Below the pieces are notes generated by a model. That model saw only the letters and a list, made by a program, of their open reading frames with translations. It was not told the DNA's origin and did not search any database. 40,892 nucleotides of DNA from an uncultured Bacillota bacterium (GTDB lineage Bacteria; Bacillota; Dehalobacteriia; UBA4068; UBA4997): positions 1 to 40,892 of the forward strand of contig CAQWMM010000016.1 of the NCBI GenBank assembly GCA_948907985.1, read 5' to 3'. A program made the translations under genes and the position numbers. Positions 14,046 to 22,658 of the stretch are shown here, piece after piece (position 1 is the stretch's first letter; the number at the start of each line of letters is the position of its first letter).

Positions 14046-15206
14046 ATGAAGAAGAACTACTTAAAGTTACTTGCTTTGTGTATGGTTGCTGTTGTGGCTA
14101 TGTTTGCTTTTGCTGGCTGTGGCTCTGACAACAATCAACAACAAAGCAATAACGGCGCTAATGATGAAAACAAAGTGTTTTACATCGGCAGCATTGGCCC
14201 GCTGACCGGCGCGGCTGCCAGCTATGGCACCTCTGCCAAGCAGGGCGAAGAAATCGCTGTAGCTGAAATTAACGCTGCCGGCGGTGTTGCAGGTTATACC
14301 TTTGAGTTGTTAGCTGAGGATGACCAGCATGACGCTGAAAAATCTGTAAACGCTTACAACACTTTGATGGACAAGGGTATGAACGCTCTGGTTGGTTCCG
14401 TTACCAGCGTTCCCTGTATTGCGGTAACTGAAGAATCTCATGCCGACGGTTTGTTGCAGATTACCCCTTCTGGCTCTGCAATCGCTGCTGCTCAGTATGA
14501 CAACTGCTTCCGTATCTGCTTTACCGATCCGCAGCAGGGCGAGCATATGGCTCAATACATCTATGACCAGGGCATTACCAACTGCGCTGTTTTGTATGAT
14601 GTATCTGACGCATATTCCTCCGGTATTTATGAGGCTTTTGTAGCTGCTTATGAAGGTTTGGGCGGCACTGTTACCGCTGCTGAATCTTTTGCTTCCGGTG
14701 ATGTTGATTTTCATACTCAGCTGACCAGCATTAAAAATTCCGGTGCACAGGCTTTGTTTATGCCTTTCTATTATCAGGAAGTTGCTTATGTGGCTAACCA
14801 GGCTGGCGACGTTGGTCTGGATGTACCCTACTTTGGCAGTGATGGCTGGGACGGCGTTATTAAACAGTTGGAAGGCGATACAACTTTAATTAATGGTTCT
14901 GCTTTCCTGACTCCTTTCATTCCCAGCGCTACTGATGAGAAGACTGTTGGCTTTGTAACTGCTTATCAGGAAGCTTACGGCGCTGTGCCGGATCAGTTTG
15001 CTGCTGACGGTTATGACGCTGTTTACGCTATTGCCGCTGCTTTGGAAAAAGCCGGCAGTGCTGATAACGCAGCTTTGGTTGCCGCTATGTATGATATCGA
15101 GATTGACGGTGTAACCGGCCATATGTCTTGGGACGAAAACGGCGACGCTACCAAGGATGCTATTATTGCTATCATTCAGGACGGCGACATTACTCAGGCT
15201 GAATAA
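14046..15206 (+). CDS. livK: Branched-chain amino acid ABC transporter, substrate-binding lipoprotein
   Basis: This 386-residue protein has a lipoprotein signal peptide, with lipobox FAGC and C25 as the lipidation site. A Ser/Asn/Gln-rich linker and a type I periplasmic-binding domain of the Leu/Ile/Val family (Peripla_BP_6) follow: FYIGSIGPLTGAAASYG, EIAVAEINAAGGVAGY, DDQHDAEKSVNAYNTLMDKG and YFGSDGWDG. It captures branched-chain or related amino acids for the LivHMGF permease encoded just downstream. Codon use is strongly biased (GCT, GAA, GGT), which suggests high expression. Its own promoter and a following hairpin fit a binding protein made in excess over the permease. The actual ligand is not known. 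Confidence 0.93.
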   Translation: MKKNYLKLLALCMVAVVAMFAFAGCGSDNNQQQSNNGANDENKVFYIGSIGPLTGAAASYGTSAKQGEEIAVAEINAAGGVAGYTFELLAEDDQHDAEKSVNAYNTLMDKGMNALVGSVTSVPCIAVTEESHADGLLQITPSGSAIAAAQYDNCFRICFTDPQQGEHMAQYIYDQGITNCAVLYDVSDAYSSGIYEAFVAAYEGLGGTVTAAESFASGDVDFHTQLTSIKNSGAQALFMPFYYQEVAYVANQAGDVGLDVPYFGSDGWDGVIKQLEGDTTLINGSAFLTPFIPSATDEKTVGFVTAYQEAYGAVPDQFAADGYDAVYAIAAALEKAGSADNAALVAAMYDIEIDGVTGHMSWDENGDATKDAIIAIIQDGDITQAE

Positions 15207-15229
15207 TCAATAATTTTTTGTGAACTTTT

Positions 15230-15270
15230 AAATCTGCCGTTGGCTTGATATTGACGCTGACGGCAGATTT
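15230..15270 (+). terminator. Hairpin after livK (partial terminator)
   Basis: A perfect 11-bp stem (AAATCTGCCGT 15230-15240 with ACGGCAGATTT 15260-15270) can extend by four more pairs into the loop. The 3' tail ATTTGCTTATTT is only moderately T-rich, so partial termination is likely, lowering expression of the permease genes relative to livK. Confidence 0.65.
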
Positions 15271-15343
15271 GCTTATTTAGTAATATTTATCCGCTGTGTA
15301 TTAAATTTTTTTGTTTTTTTCTCCCCAAATCTAAAAAAAATAA

Positions 15344-15372
15344 TTGAGTTCGATAAAAATCTATGATATAAT
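15344..15372 (+). promoter_or_regulatory. Promoter of livHMGF
   Basis: TTGAGT (15344-15349) is followed after 17 bases by a perfect TATAAT (15367-15372), about 60 bases upstream of livH. It lies in a very AT-rich stretch. Confidence 0.65.
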
Positions 15373-15375
15373 ATA

Positions 15376-15411
15376 AAAATAGTCTTTAAGATTATTACAA
15401 AATAGTCTTTA
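15376..15411 (+). repeat. 13-bp direct repeat at the livHMGF start site
   Basis: AAAATAGTCTTTA occurs at 15376-15388 and again at 15399-15411, 23 bases apart (about two helical turns). It covers the expected transcription start, a typical position for a repressor operator. No cognate regulator can be named. Confidence 0.6.
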
Positions 15412-15433
15412 TTGTTTTAATGAGGTGATACAG

Positions 15434-16309
15434 TTGGAATTTTTAGCACAGCTTCTTAACGGTCTGAGCCTTGGCAGTATTTATGCGTTGATTGCTTTGG
15501 GCTATACGATGGTTTACGGCATATGCAAAATGCTGAACTTTGCTCATGGCGACGTCATCATGGTAGGGGCCTATACGCTTTCTATTGCGATGTCGACATT
15601 GCATTTTCCGCCGTTTTTGTCGATTTTGACCAGTATGGTGGTTTGCGCTGTTTTGGGTGTGCTGATTGAACGCATTGCTTATAAACCGTTGCGTCAGGCT
15701 TCTCCTTTGGCGGTTTTGATTACGGCTATTGGCGTAAGCTACTTTTTGCAAAGTCTGGCTCTGCTGATTTTTGGTTCTACCCAGCGTCGGGTTGAATCGG
15801 CGATTAATGTTGCTTCTATTCAGGTGGGCGATTTTACAATCAGCGGCAATGCTGTTATAACCCTGGTTCTGACTATTATTCTGATGGTTGGTTTAACCTG
15901 GTTTATTAACAATACGATGACTGGTAAGGCTATGCTGGCGGTTTCTGAGGATAAGGGCGCGGCCCAGCTGATGGGCGTAAATGTTAATAAAACTATTGCC
16001 GTTACATTCCTGATTGGTTCGGCTTTGGCTGCTGTGGCAGGCGTGCTTTATATTGCTTCTTATGGTTATGTTGGCCCTTATACCGGCGCTATGCCCGGTA
16101 TCAAAGCTTTCGTGGCGGCTGTTTTGGGCGGTATCGGCAGCGTGCCGGGGGCCATGCTGGGCGGTATTTTGTTGGGCATTATTGAAAGTTTATCCAAAGC
16201 CTATATTTCTACCCAGTTAGCGGACGCTATTGTGTTTGGCGTTTTGATTGTGGTTTTGCTGGTTAAGCCAACCGGCTTGTTGGGCAAGAAGATTATGGAA
16301 AAGGTGTAA
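15434..16309 (+). CDS. livH: Branched-chain amino acid ABC transporter permease LivH
   Basis: This 291-residue integral membrane protein has about eight hydrophobic segments. It matches LivH at LNGLSLGSIYALIALGYTMV, MLNFAHGDVIMVGAY and AVLGGIGSVPGAMLGGILLG, the last being the cytoplasmic EAA-like loop that contacts the ATPases. It pairs with LivM to form the channel. The start TTG 15434 is preferred because GAGGTG (15422-15427) is at the correct distance. A GTG at 15425 sits inside that ribosome site. It is followed by livM after a 68-base gap. Confidence 0.93.
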   Translation: MEFLAQLLNGLSLGSIYALIALGYTMVYGICKMLNFAHGDVIMVGAYTLSIAMSTLHFPPFLSILTSMVVCAVLGVLIERIAYKPLRQASPLAVLITAIGVSYFLQSLALLIFGSTQRRVESAINVASIQVGDFTISGNAVITLVLTIILMVGLTWFINNTMTGKAMLAVSEDKGAAQLMGVNVNKTIAVTFLIGSALAAVAGVLYIASYGYVGPYTGAMPGIKAFVAAVLGGIGSVPGAMLGGILLGIIESLSKAYISTQLADAIVFGVLIVVLLVKPTGLLGKKIMEKV

Positions 16310-16377
16310 GCTTGTTGCAGAGGCTTTAAGCTGTTATAAAAGCGTTAAATTGCTTTAATGAGAGGCGTTAGGGGAAA

Positions 16378-17352
16378 ATGAAACAGTTATTAACCAAAAA
16401 GAATTTGTTATGTCTGGCGGTGATTGCCGTCGTATATGCAGTGCTTTTTGTGCTGGACAAACAGGGGTTTTTTAGCCGGCAGGCCAAGGCACTGTTGGTG
16501 CCGATTGGTGTGAATATTATTCTGGCGGTGTCTTTAAGTTTGATTGTCGGCTTTCTGGGCGAGCTTTCGCTGGGGCACGCGGGTTTTATGTCGGTTGGCG
16601 CTTATGCCGGTTGTATGCTGACTGTGCATCTGGATTTACCAATGTATATTGAGCTGCCTTTGGCTATGCTGTTGGGCGGCGTAGTTGCGGCAATTTTCGG
16701 CGTGATTATTGGTATTCCGGCTTTGCGTCTGCGGGGCGACTATCTGGCTATTGTAACGCTGGCTTTTGGTGAAATTATTCGTTCAATTTTTAACAATTTA
16801 AGTATTGTGGGCGGTTCCGGTGGTTTAAATGGTATTCCCAAATATTCCAACTATACGATTGTTTATATAATGTTGATTTTGACAATCGTGGTTATTACCA
16901 ATTTGGTTAACTCTCGCCATGGACGAGCCATTTGTTCAATCCGGGACAATAAAATTGCCGCTGAATCCATGGGTATCCCGGTGGTTTATTACAAGCTGTT
17001 GGCTTTTGTGGTGGCTGCTTTCTTCGCGGGGATTGCCGGCGTGCTGTACGGCCATAATCTGGGTATCTTAAAACCCAGCACTTTTGATTTTAATAAATCT
17101 ATTGAAATTCTGGTTATGGTTGTTATGGGCGGCATGGGCAGTATTCCCGGTTCGGTGGTTGCGGCGCTGTTAATAACTGTTCTGCCGGAAATTCTTCGCG
17201 GTTTGCAGGATTACCGTATGTTGATTTATGCTGTGGTGCTGATTATGATGATGCTGTTAAATAACAATGCCAGATTTAACAGTTACAAAGAGCGCGTTTT
17301 CAGCAAGAAAGCAAAAAAACAGGGCGTTGATGCGGCAAAGGAGGGCGAATAA
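16378..17352 (+). CDS. livM: Branched-chain amino acid ABC transporter permease LivM
   Basis: This 324-residue multi-spanning permease has the family segments NIILAVSLSLIVGFLGELSL, GHAGFMSVGAYAG, GIPALRLRGDYLAIVTLAFG and VVMGGMGSIPGSVVAALLI. The last is the coupling loop for LivG/LivF. The C-terminus is Lys-rich and cytoplasmic. The ATG at 16378 follows AGGGG. The stop lies one base before the livG start, and the livG ribosome site is inside the livM tail. It partners with LivH. Confidence 0.94.
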   Translation: MKQLLTKKNLLCLAVIAVVYAVLFVLDKQGFFSRQAKALLVPIGVNIILAVSLSLIVGFLGELSLGHAGFMSVGAYAGCMLTVHLDLPMYIELPLAMLLGGVVAAIFGVIIGIPALRLRGDYLAIVTLAFGEIIRSIFNNLSIVGGSGGLNGIPKYSNYTIVYIMLILTIVVITNLVNSRHGRAICSIRDNKIAAESMGIPVVYYKLLAFVVAAFFAGIAGVLYGHNLGILKPSTFDFNKSIEILVMVVMGGMGSIPGSVVAALLITVLPEILRGLQDYRMLIYAVVLIMMMLLNNNARFNSYKERVFSKKAKKQGVDAAKEGE

Positions 17353-17353
17353 A

Positions 17354-18112
17354 ATGGCTTTGCTGGAGGTTAAAAATCTGGGCATTCATTTTGGCGGCCT
17401 GCGCGCTGTGGACGGCTTTAATGTTAATATTGAAAAAGGCTGTCTTTATGGTTTGATTGGCCCTAACGGCGCTGGCAAAACGACGGTTTTTAATTTGTTG
17501 ACCGGCGTTTATCAGCCGACTGAGGGTTCGTTTACTTTGGATGGTGAAAACTTAACGGGACATAGCACGTTGGAAATCTCACATAGAGGGATTGCACGCA
17601 CCTTTCAAAATATTCGTTTGTTCACCAAAATGACGGTTCTTGACAACGTTAAGGTTGGCTTAAACCGGCATGTTAAATATAGCCTGGCTTCTGGTATTCT
17701 GCGTTTGCCTTCTTATTTTCGGGATGAGCAGGAACTTAATGAGCGGGCGAAAGAACTTTTGGAAGTTTTCGATTTGTATGGAGAAAGAGATTATCTGGCC
17801 TCGAATTTGCCATATGGCAAACAGCGTAAACTGGAAATTGCCAGAGCGTTGGCCACCAGCCCCAAGCTGTTGCTGCTGGATGAGCCGGCGGCCGGTATGA
17901 ATCCGAATGAAACCGCTGAACTAATGGAAACTATTCGTTTTGTGCGGGATCAGTTTGATATGACAATTTTGCTTATTGAACATGACATGAAGTTGGTTTC
18001 CGGTATTTGTGAAGAGCTTACGGTGCTTAACTTTGGGCAGATGCTGGCTCAGGGCAAGCCTGCTGATGTTTTGAATGATCCCAAGGTTATTGTGGCTTAT
18101 CTTGGGGAATAG
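17354..18112 (+). CDS. livG: Branched-chain amino acid ABC transporter ATP-binding protein LivG
   Basis: This 252-residue cytoplasmic ABC ATPase has Walker A GPNGAGKTT (about residue 37-45), the LivG-type insert with GIARTFQNIRLF, an ABC signature in the variant form LPYGKQRKLEIARAL rather than LSGGQ (a common LivG trait), Walker B LLLLDEPAAGM and the H-loop LLIEHDM. It powers uptake with LivF. The start ATG 17354 has GGAGGG just upstream. The longer open frame overlapping livM is not used. Confidence 0.95.
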   Translation: MALLEVKNLGIHFGGLRAVDGFNVNIEKGCLYGLIGPNGAGKTTVFNLLTGVYQPTEGSFTLDGENLTGHSTLEISHRGIARTFQNIRLFTKMTVLDNVKVGLNRHVKYSLASGILRLPSYFRDEQELNERAKELLEVFDLYGERDYLASNLPYGKQRKLEIARALATSPKLLLLDEPAAGMNPNETAELMETIRFVRDQFDMTILLIEHDMKLVSGICEELTVLNFGQMLAQGKPADVLNDPKVIVAYLGE

Positions 18113-18124
18113 GGAGGCTGTTTT

Positions 18125-18835
18125 ATGGCAATGTTGCAGGTGGAAAACTTGCAGGTTTTCTATGGCGTTATTCAAGCTATTAAGGGGATATCTTTTGAGG
18201 TTAACCAGGGCGAGATTGTGGCTCTGATTGGCGCAAACGGCGCGGGTAAAACTACTATTCTGCACACGGTAACCGGTTTGGTGCCGGCTAAATCCGGACA
18301 TATTCAGTTTGAGGGGCAGGACCTTTTGAAAACACCTTCGCATAAAATTGTTGCTATGGGGATGGCGCACGTTCCGGAGGGACGCCGGATCTTTCAGCAG
18401 CTTTCCGTATATGAAAATTTACAATTAGGCGCGTTTACCCGGCGGGATAAAGCGGAGGTTGCGGAAACGCTTAAAATGGTTTATGAGCGTTTCCCGCGTT
18501 TGGAAGAACGAAAAAAGCAAATTGCCGGCACTTTGTCCGGCGGCGAACAGCAAATGCTGGCTATTGGCCGCGCTTTGATGAGCAAACCGCGGATTATTCT
18601 GATGGACGAGCCGTCAATGGGCCTTTCGCCGTTGTTTGTTAGCGAAATTTTTGATATTATTCAGGAAATTAATAAAGCGGGCACCACGGTTTTGATTGTG
18701 GAACAGAACGCTAAAAAGGTACTTTCTATTGCTAACCGCGCATATGTTTTGGAAACAGGCAAAATTATTTTGTCCGGCGATGCGCAGAGTTTGATGAATG
18801 ATGACTCGGTGAAACGAGCCTATTTGGGTGAATAA
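18125..18835 (+). CDS. livF: Branched-chain amino acid ABC transporter ATP-binding protein LivF
   Basis: This 236-residue ABC ATPase has Walker A GANGAGKTT, Q-loop region, signature LSGGEQQMLAIGRALM, Walker B IILMDEPSMGLSP and the switch region LIVEQNAKKVL. The segment MAHVPEGRRIFQQLSVYENL is characteristic of LivF. The ATG follows GGGAGG with good spacing, twelve bases after livG. It is the last gene of the transporter operon. A cytidylate-kinase-like gene follows after 33 bases and may be cotranscribed. Confidence 0.95.
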   Translation: MAMLQVENLQVFYGVIQAIKGISFEVNQGEIVALIGANGAGKTTILHTVTGLVPAKSGHIQFEGQDLLKTPSHKIVAMGMAHVPEGRRIFQQLSVYENLQLGAFTRRDKAEVAETLKMVYERFPRLEERKKQIAGTLSGGEQQMLAIGRALMSKPRIILMDEPSMGLSPLFVSEIFDIIQEINKAGTTVLIVEQNAKKVLSIANRAYVLETGKIILSGDAQSLMNDDSVKRAYLGE

Positions 18836-18868
18836 TTTTTATTTAACAAAAATAGGGGAGTGATAACA

Positions 18869-19498
18869 ATGCAGAAATTTTGTATCACAATTAACCGCAG
18901 TTTTGGCAGCTGGGGCAAAACCATTGGCGTGGAACTGGCCAACCGATTGGGCGTGGAATATTATGATCGCGATATAAGCCGGCTAAGCTCGGAATACAGC
19001 GGTATTGATGAACGCCTGTTTGTTCAATATGATGAAACAGTGCGCAACAAGCTGTTTCGCAAGTTTTCACCGGCTGATTTACATGATATAGTTTCGCCGG
19101 ATGATAAAAAATTTGTATCTGATGATAACCTGTTCAAATTGCAGGCCAAGGTGATCCGCAATCTGGCGGAAAAAGAAAGCTGTGTGATTATTGGCCGTTG
19201 CGCCGGCTATGTGTTAACCGGACTGCCGCAGTTGCTGCGCATATTTATCCATGCGCCCTTTGACGTATGCGTGGAAAATGTGGAAACTCGTTTTGGCTTG
19301 AAACCGGACGAGGCGCGCCGACTGATTAAACAAACTAACGATAATCGCCGTGCCTACTTTAAGTATTATACCGGCGGCCGCAACTGGGACGAGGCCAAAA
19401 ATTATGATTTAACAATTAATACTGCTTTTATTGGTTATGAAAAAGCGGTTGATTTTATCTTGGACTATATGGAGTATAAGTTTGGCGATAAAGTGTAA
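18869..19498 (+). CDS. Cytidylate-kinase-like family protein
   Basis: This 209-residue protein resembles the cytidylate kinase-like family (PF13189-type). The P-loop region is altered to INRSFGSWGKTIGVELANRL, and VEYYDRDI follows as the usual product-binding start. Later come CVIIGRCAGYVL, IFIHAPFDVCVENVETRFGL and YFKYYTGGRNWDEAKNYDL, all family hallmarks. Proteins of this group are common in Firmicutes as additional nucleotide-kinase-like proteins, and their substrates are largely unproven. The start ATG 18869 follows AGGGGAG, and a GTG at 18860 inside the ribosome site is rejected. Its 3' end overlaps the next gene by 17 bases. Confidence 0.85.
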   Translation: MQKFCITINRSFGSWGKTIGVELANRLGVEYYDRDISRLSSEYSGIDERLFVQYDETVRNKLFRKFSPADLHDIVSPDDKKFVSDDNLFKLQAKVIRNLAEKESCVIIGRCAGYVLTGLPQLLRIFIHAPFDVCVENVETRFGLKPDEARRLIKQTNDNRRAYFKYYTGGRNWDEAKNYDLTINTAFIGYEKAVDFILDYMEYKFGDKV

Positions 19499-20378
19499 TA
19501 TATGCCCTAAACGTTGCGGAGTTCCGCGTTATCCCGAAATTTTGCCTGGGCAAGGGAAGGGCTGCTGCGGTATGGGCAGTCTGCCTGTTCTGGCGCGCGC
19601 TGCGGCTCATTTTGGCGAAGAGCCTTGCATCAGCGGCGTCAATGGTAGCGGAGCAGTTTTTTTTAGCGGCTGCGCGCTGAGCTGTGTATTTTGCCAAAAT
19701 CAGGAGATTAGTCGGCATTTTTTTGGTCGGGAGGTTACGGTAAACCGTCTGCGGCAAATTTTTCAGGCTTTGATTGACAGCGGTGTGCATAATATTAATT
19801 TGGTAAATCCCACTCATTTTATTTTACCGATTGCCGAGGCCCTGGAGCGGCCTCTGTCTGTTCCGGTGGTTTATAACAGCAGCGGTTACGAGCGGGTGGA
19901 GGCTTTGCGGCTTTTGGCGGACAAGGTGCAGATTTATCTGCCTGATTATAAATATGCTTTCGCCGAACCGGCCGCAAAATATTCCGGCGCAGCTGATTAT
20001 CCGCAAGTTGCGGCAAAGGCCATTGCGGAAATGTTTCGGCAGCGCGGGGCATACAGATTGGACGAAAATGGCTTAATGCAAAGCGGCGTATTAATCAGGC
20101 ATTTGATTTTGCCGGGTAATTTGGCCAACACCTTTCGGGTTATTGATTGGTTGACGCAAAATTTTCAGTCTGGGCAGGTTATGTTCAGTTTGATGGGGCA
20201 GTATACTCCCTGTGGTGATTTGGCATCCTTTCCGGAATTGCAGCAGCCGCTGACCTTTGCCGAATATCGGCAGGCGGAGGAATATTTGCTGGCGACCGGT
20301 TGGGAAGACGGTTATTTGCAGGAGCCGGACGCCGCCGGCCAGGAATGTATACCAGCTTTTGATTTGACTGGTGTTTGA
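19482..20378 (+). CDS. PflX-type radical SAM Fe-S protein
   Basis: This protein has about 298 residues from TTG 19482, with GGAG at 19471-19474. The radical SAM cluster motif CxxxCxxC is C64-C68-C71 in SGCALSCVFCQNQ. Further cysteines in CNICPKRCG (C5, C8, C12) and GKGCCG at the N-terminus may hold another metal site. This matches the COG1313 PflX group, which resembles pyruvate formate-lyase activating enzymes but has no proven substrate. The longer open frame starting at 19431 would overlap the kinase gene deeply and has no ribosome site. No glycyl-radical enzyme is encoded in the window. Confidence 0.86.
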   Translation: MAIKCNICPKRCGVPRYPEILPGQGKGCCGMGSLPVLARAAAHFGEEPCISGVNGSGAVFFSGCALSCVFCQNQEISRHFFGREVTVNRLRQIFQALIDSGVHNINLVNPTHFILPIAEALERPLSVPVVYNSSGYERVEALRLLADKVQIYLPDYKYAFAEPAAKYSGAADYPQVAAKAIAEMFRQRGAYRLDENGLMQSGVLIRHLILPGNLANTFRVIDWLTQNFQSGQVMFSLMGQYTPCGDLASFPELQQPLTFAEYRQAEEYLLATGWEDGYLQEPDAAGQECIPAFDLTGV

Positions 20379-20396
20379 ATATGGAGATGGTAGAAA

Positions 20397-21653
20397 TTGC
20401 GAAAATTTAATAAATCAAAAAAATTAGCCGATGTTCATTATGAAGTTCGCGGACCGATTGTGGATTTGGCCGATAAAATGTCGGCCAGGGGTGAAACTAT
20501 TCTGAAGCTGAATATTGGCAATCCGGCGGCTTTTGATCTTTTTGCGCCGGAAGAAATTATTCAGGACGTTTTGATTAAGGCCCCCGATTGCCAGGGCTAT
20601 TCTGACTCTAAGGGTTTGTTTTCCGCTCGCAAGGCCATTATGCAGCATTATCAGCTGCGCGGCTTGAAAAACGTGGCTCTGGATGATATTTATACCGGCA
20701 ACGGCGTTAGCGAATTGATTATGCTCTCCATGCAGGCCCTGTTGGATAATGGCGACGAGGTTTTGTTGCCCGCCCCGGATTACCCGCTGTGGACCGCCGC
20801 GGTAAATCTTTCCGGCGGACGTCCTGTGCATTATCTTTGTGATGAGCAGGCTAACTGGTATCCGGATATTGCCGATATGCGCAGTAAGGTAAACAGCCGT
20901 ACCAAGGCTATTGTGGTGATCAATCCCAATAATCCCACCGGCGCTGTTTATCCCAGAGAGGTTTTGTTGGATATTATTCAGGTTGCCCGGGAAAACGAGT
21001 TGATGATTTTCTGTGATGAGATTTATGAACAGCTTTTAATGGACGGTGTTAAGCATGAATCCCTGGCGGCTTTAGCGCCGGATTTGTTTGTGGTAACTTT
21101 AAACGGGCTTTCCAAATCGCATCGTATCGCCGGTTATCGGGCCGGTTGGATGTTGTTTTCCGGCAACAAAAAAGTGGCGCGCGATTATATTGAGGGCGTT
21201 GAGATGTTGACGACAATGCGTCTTTGCGCTAACGTGCCGGCGCAGGCAATTATTCAAACCGCTTTGGGCGGCTATCAAAGCCTGGAAGAACTAATGCGGC
21301 CGGGCGGGCGCATTTATGAACAGCGCCAGTTTGTATATGAGCGTTTAAACAGCATTGACGGCATTAGTGTTGGCAAGCCGCAGGGGGCGTTTTATATCTT
21401 CCCGCGCTTGGATACTGCTAAATTTAATATAACTGATGACGCCCAGTTTGCCCTGGATTTGCTTCAGCAGCAAAAGGTTTTGGTGGTTCAGGGCACCGGC
21501 TTTAATTGGATTAATCCGGATCATTTTCGGGTTGTTTATCTGCCGCGTGTAGAAATGCTGGCTAAGGTTATGGATCGGTTGGAGGTTTTTTTGCGCGGTT
21601 ATCAGCAGAAAATCACTTTCTCCGAGCCGTTGCCTGCCGCCGTTCAGGAATAA
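20397..21653 (+). CDS. Pyridoxal-phosphate aminotransferase, AlaA-type alanine transaminase
   Basis: This 418-residue class I/II aminotransferase starts at TTG 20397 after GGAGATGG. The N-terminus (VRGPIVDLADKM, then ILKLNIGNPAAFDLFAPEEI) matches the alanine transaminase AlaA/YfbQ group. The PLP lysine is K240 in LNGLSKSHRIAGYRAGWM, with NPNNPTGAVYP and FCDEIYEQLL upstream. It would interconvert alanine and 2-oxoglutarate with pyruvate and glutamate in the cytoplasm. Exact substrate choice is inferred from resemblance. Two tandem hairpins follow the gene. Confidence 0.9.
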   Translation: MRKFNKSKKLADVHYEVRGPIVDLADKMSARGETILKLNIGNPAAFDLFAPEEIIQDVLIKAPDCQGYSDSKGLFSARKAIMQHYQLRGLKNVALDDIYTGNGVSELIMLSMQALLDNGDEVLLPAPDYPLWTAAVNLSGGRPVHYLCDEQANWYPDIADMRSKVNSRTKAIVVINPNNPTGAVYPREVLLDIIQVARENELMIFCDEIYEQLLMDGVKHESLAALAPDLFVVTLNGLSKSHRIAGYRAGWMLFSGNKKVARDYIEGVEMLTTMRLCANVPAQAIIQTALGGYQSLEELMRPGGRIYEQRQFVYERLNSIDGISVGKPQGAFYIFPRLDTAKFNITDDAQFALDLLQQQKVLVVQGTGFNWINPDHFRVVYLPRVEMLAKVMDRLEVFLRGYQQKITFSEPLPAAVQE

Positions 21654-21668
21654 ATCGGCTTAAGGATT

Positions 21669-21721
21669 GCTGCCTGCCAATTTGGTGGGCAGCTTTACAA
21701 TTTGCCACTGCTGGCAAATTG
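21669..21721 (+). repeat. Two tandem hairpins after the aminotransferase gene
   Basis: Stem 1 pairs 21669-21678 with 21684-21693 (10 pairs, two G-U, loop AATTT). Stem 2 pairs CAATTTGCCA (21698-21707) with TGGCAAATTG (21712-21721) perfectly over a four-base loop. Neither is followed by a solid T-run. They may act as a weak terminator or protect the upstream mRNA 3' end. Confidence 0.55.
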
Positions 21722-21742
21722 TTGAGGAAAGCAGGTGCTTAA

Positions 21743-22534
21743 ATGTTAAGGTTGCTTAAACAGATTATTTTAAAATTTGCTTTAATCTGGGGCCGGCAGG
21801 TTATCTGGACGGTTTGTCTGGTTTTTGGTCTGCTGCTGTTGCTGCTTTTTTTTGCGCTCCCAGACGTATTGTTTATGTCTGAACGGGCGCTGTTGGAAAA
21901 TCTGGCAAATCATTACGAGCGTGAGTTTACAGTGCTTGACGCGCGCAGTCTTGGTGAAGAAGAACGAGCGGCTGATGTTTACCGGCTTAAAGTTTTTGAG
22001 CTGACGCCGGTCGACGAACCAGGGCGGCATTTTTGGGCTTTTAATGTGGTCAGCGGTGAGCGCGGCGGCGTTTTTGGTTTCTCTAACGGCCTGCTTGATA
22101 CCTATGACGAAGAGATCGTGCTTACGGCGTTTGCGGAGCGGGCGGCGCAGGCCGGTTTAGCTTATGATCTTACCTATGACGGCTATCCCTGTCGGACTGC
22201 GGATAAATATTATTCCGGCTTTGATGTGAACATCGAACTGGCAGGGGTTACTGATTTGCCGGCAGTTTGCGAGTTGATAAATTTATCTTTTAAGGATGCT
22301 TTGGCTTTGCTGCCGGCAGATTATGATTATCATATTGGTGTGGATTTTGTTTTTATTTATCGGGAAGCGGCCTGGCCGGAGGATAAATTTTACCCTCTGC
22401 GGATTGAACCTTTTGATAACTGGGCGGATGGTAAACTGATGTCGGCGACGGATATGCAGAGTGAAATTAACTCTGAACTGCAATGGTATCAGGAAAATTA
22501 TGATGTATGGAAAAACTTACAGAATAAAAATTAA
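21743..22534 (+). CDS. Membrane-anchored protein of unknown function
   Basis: This 263-residue protein starts at ATG 21743. A single strong membrane segment spans about residues 18-45 (WTVCLVFGLLLLLLFFALP), preceded by several Lys/Arg residues. The bulk is therefore probably outside the cytoplasmic membrane. The rest is acidic and Tyr-rich, with no motif I recognise (YDLTYDGYPCRTADKYYSGF, ADYDYHIGVDFVFIYREAAW). Ribosome site GAGGAAAGCAGG lies close upstream. It is flanked by the tandem hairpins and a roughly 120-base AT-rich gap before cobT, so it may be a single-gene unit. No function is proposed. Confidence 0.75.
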   Translation: MLRLLKQIILKFALIWGRQVIWTVCLVFGLLLLLLFFALPDVLFMSERALLENLANHYEREFTVLDARSLGEEERAADVYRLKVFELTPVDEPGRHFWAFNVVSGERGGVFGFSNGLLDTYDEEIVLTAFAERAAQAGLAYDLTYDGYPCRTADKYYSGFDVNIELAGVTDLPAVCELINLSFKDALALLPADYDYHIGVDFVFIYREAAWPEDKFYPLRIEPFDNWADGKLMSATDMQSEINSELQWYQENYDVWKNLQNKN

Positions 22535-22592
22535 ATAAACGTTTGCATAAATTGGGTAATAAATTTTTTATTGAAAATTTTTGCATTACATC

Positions 22593-22621
22593 TGGAAATT
22601 TAGGCAAATTGGCATTATAAT
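22593..22621 (+). promoter_or_regulatory. Weak candidate promoter of the cob operon
   Basis: A perfect TATAAT (22616-22621) lies 38 bases before cobT, but the matching -35 position (TGGAAA, 22593-22598, spacing 17) is poor. No B12-responsive riboswitch elements were recognised in the 124-base gap. Confidence 0.4.
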
Positions 22622-22658
22622 AAAATAAATGTTTTATTAGGAGGTATATAGATATAAA

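Noticed and set aside
22535..22658. Possible cobalamin riboswitch before cobT
   Set aside because: The gap is only 124 bases and AT-rich, with no conserved core sequence that I could match, so there is no support for a riboswitch.
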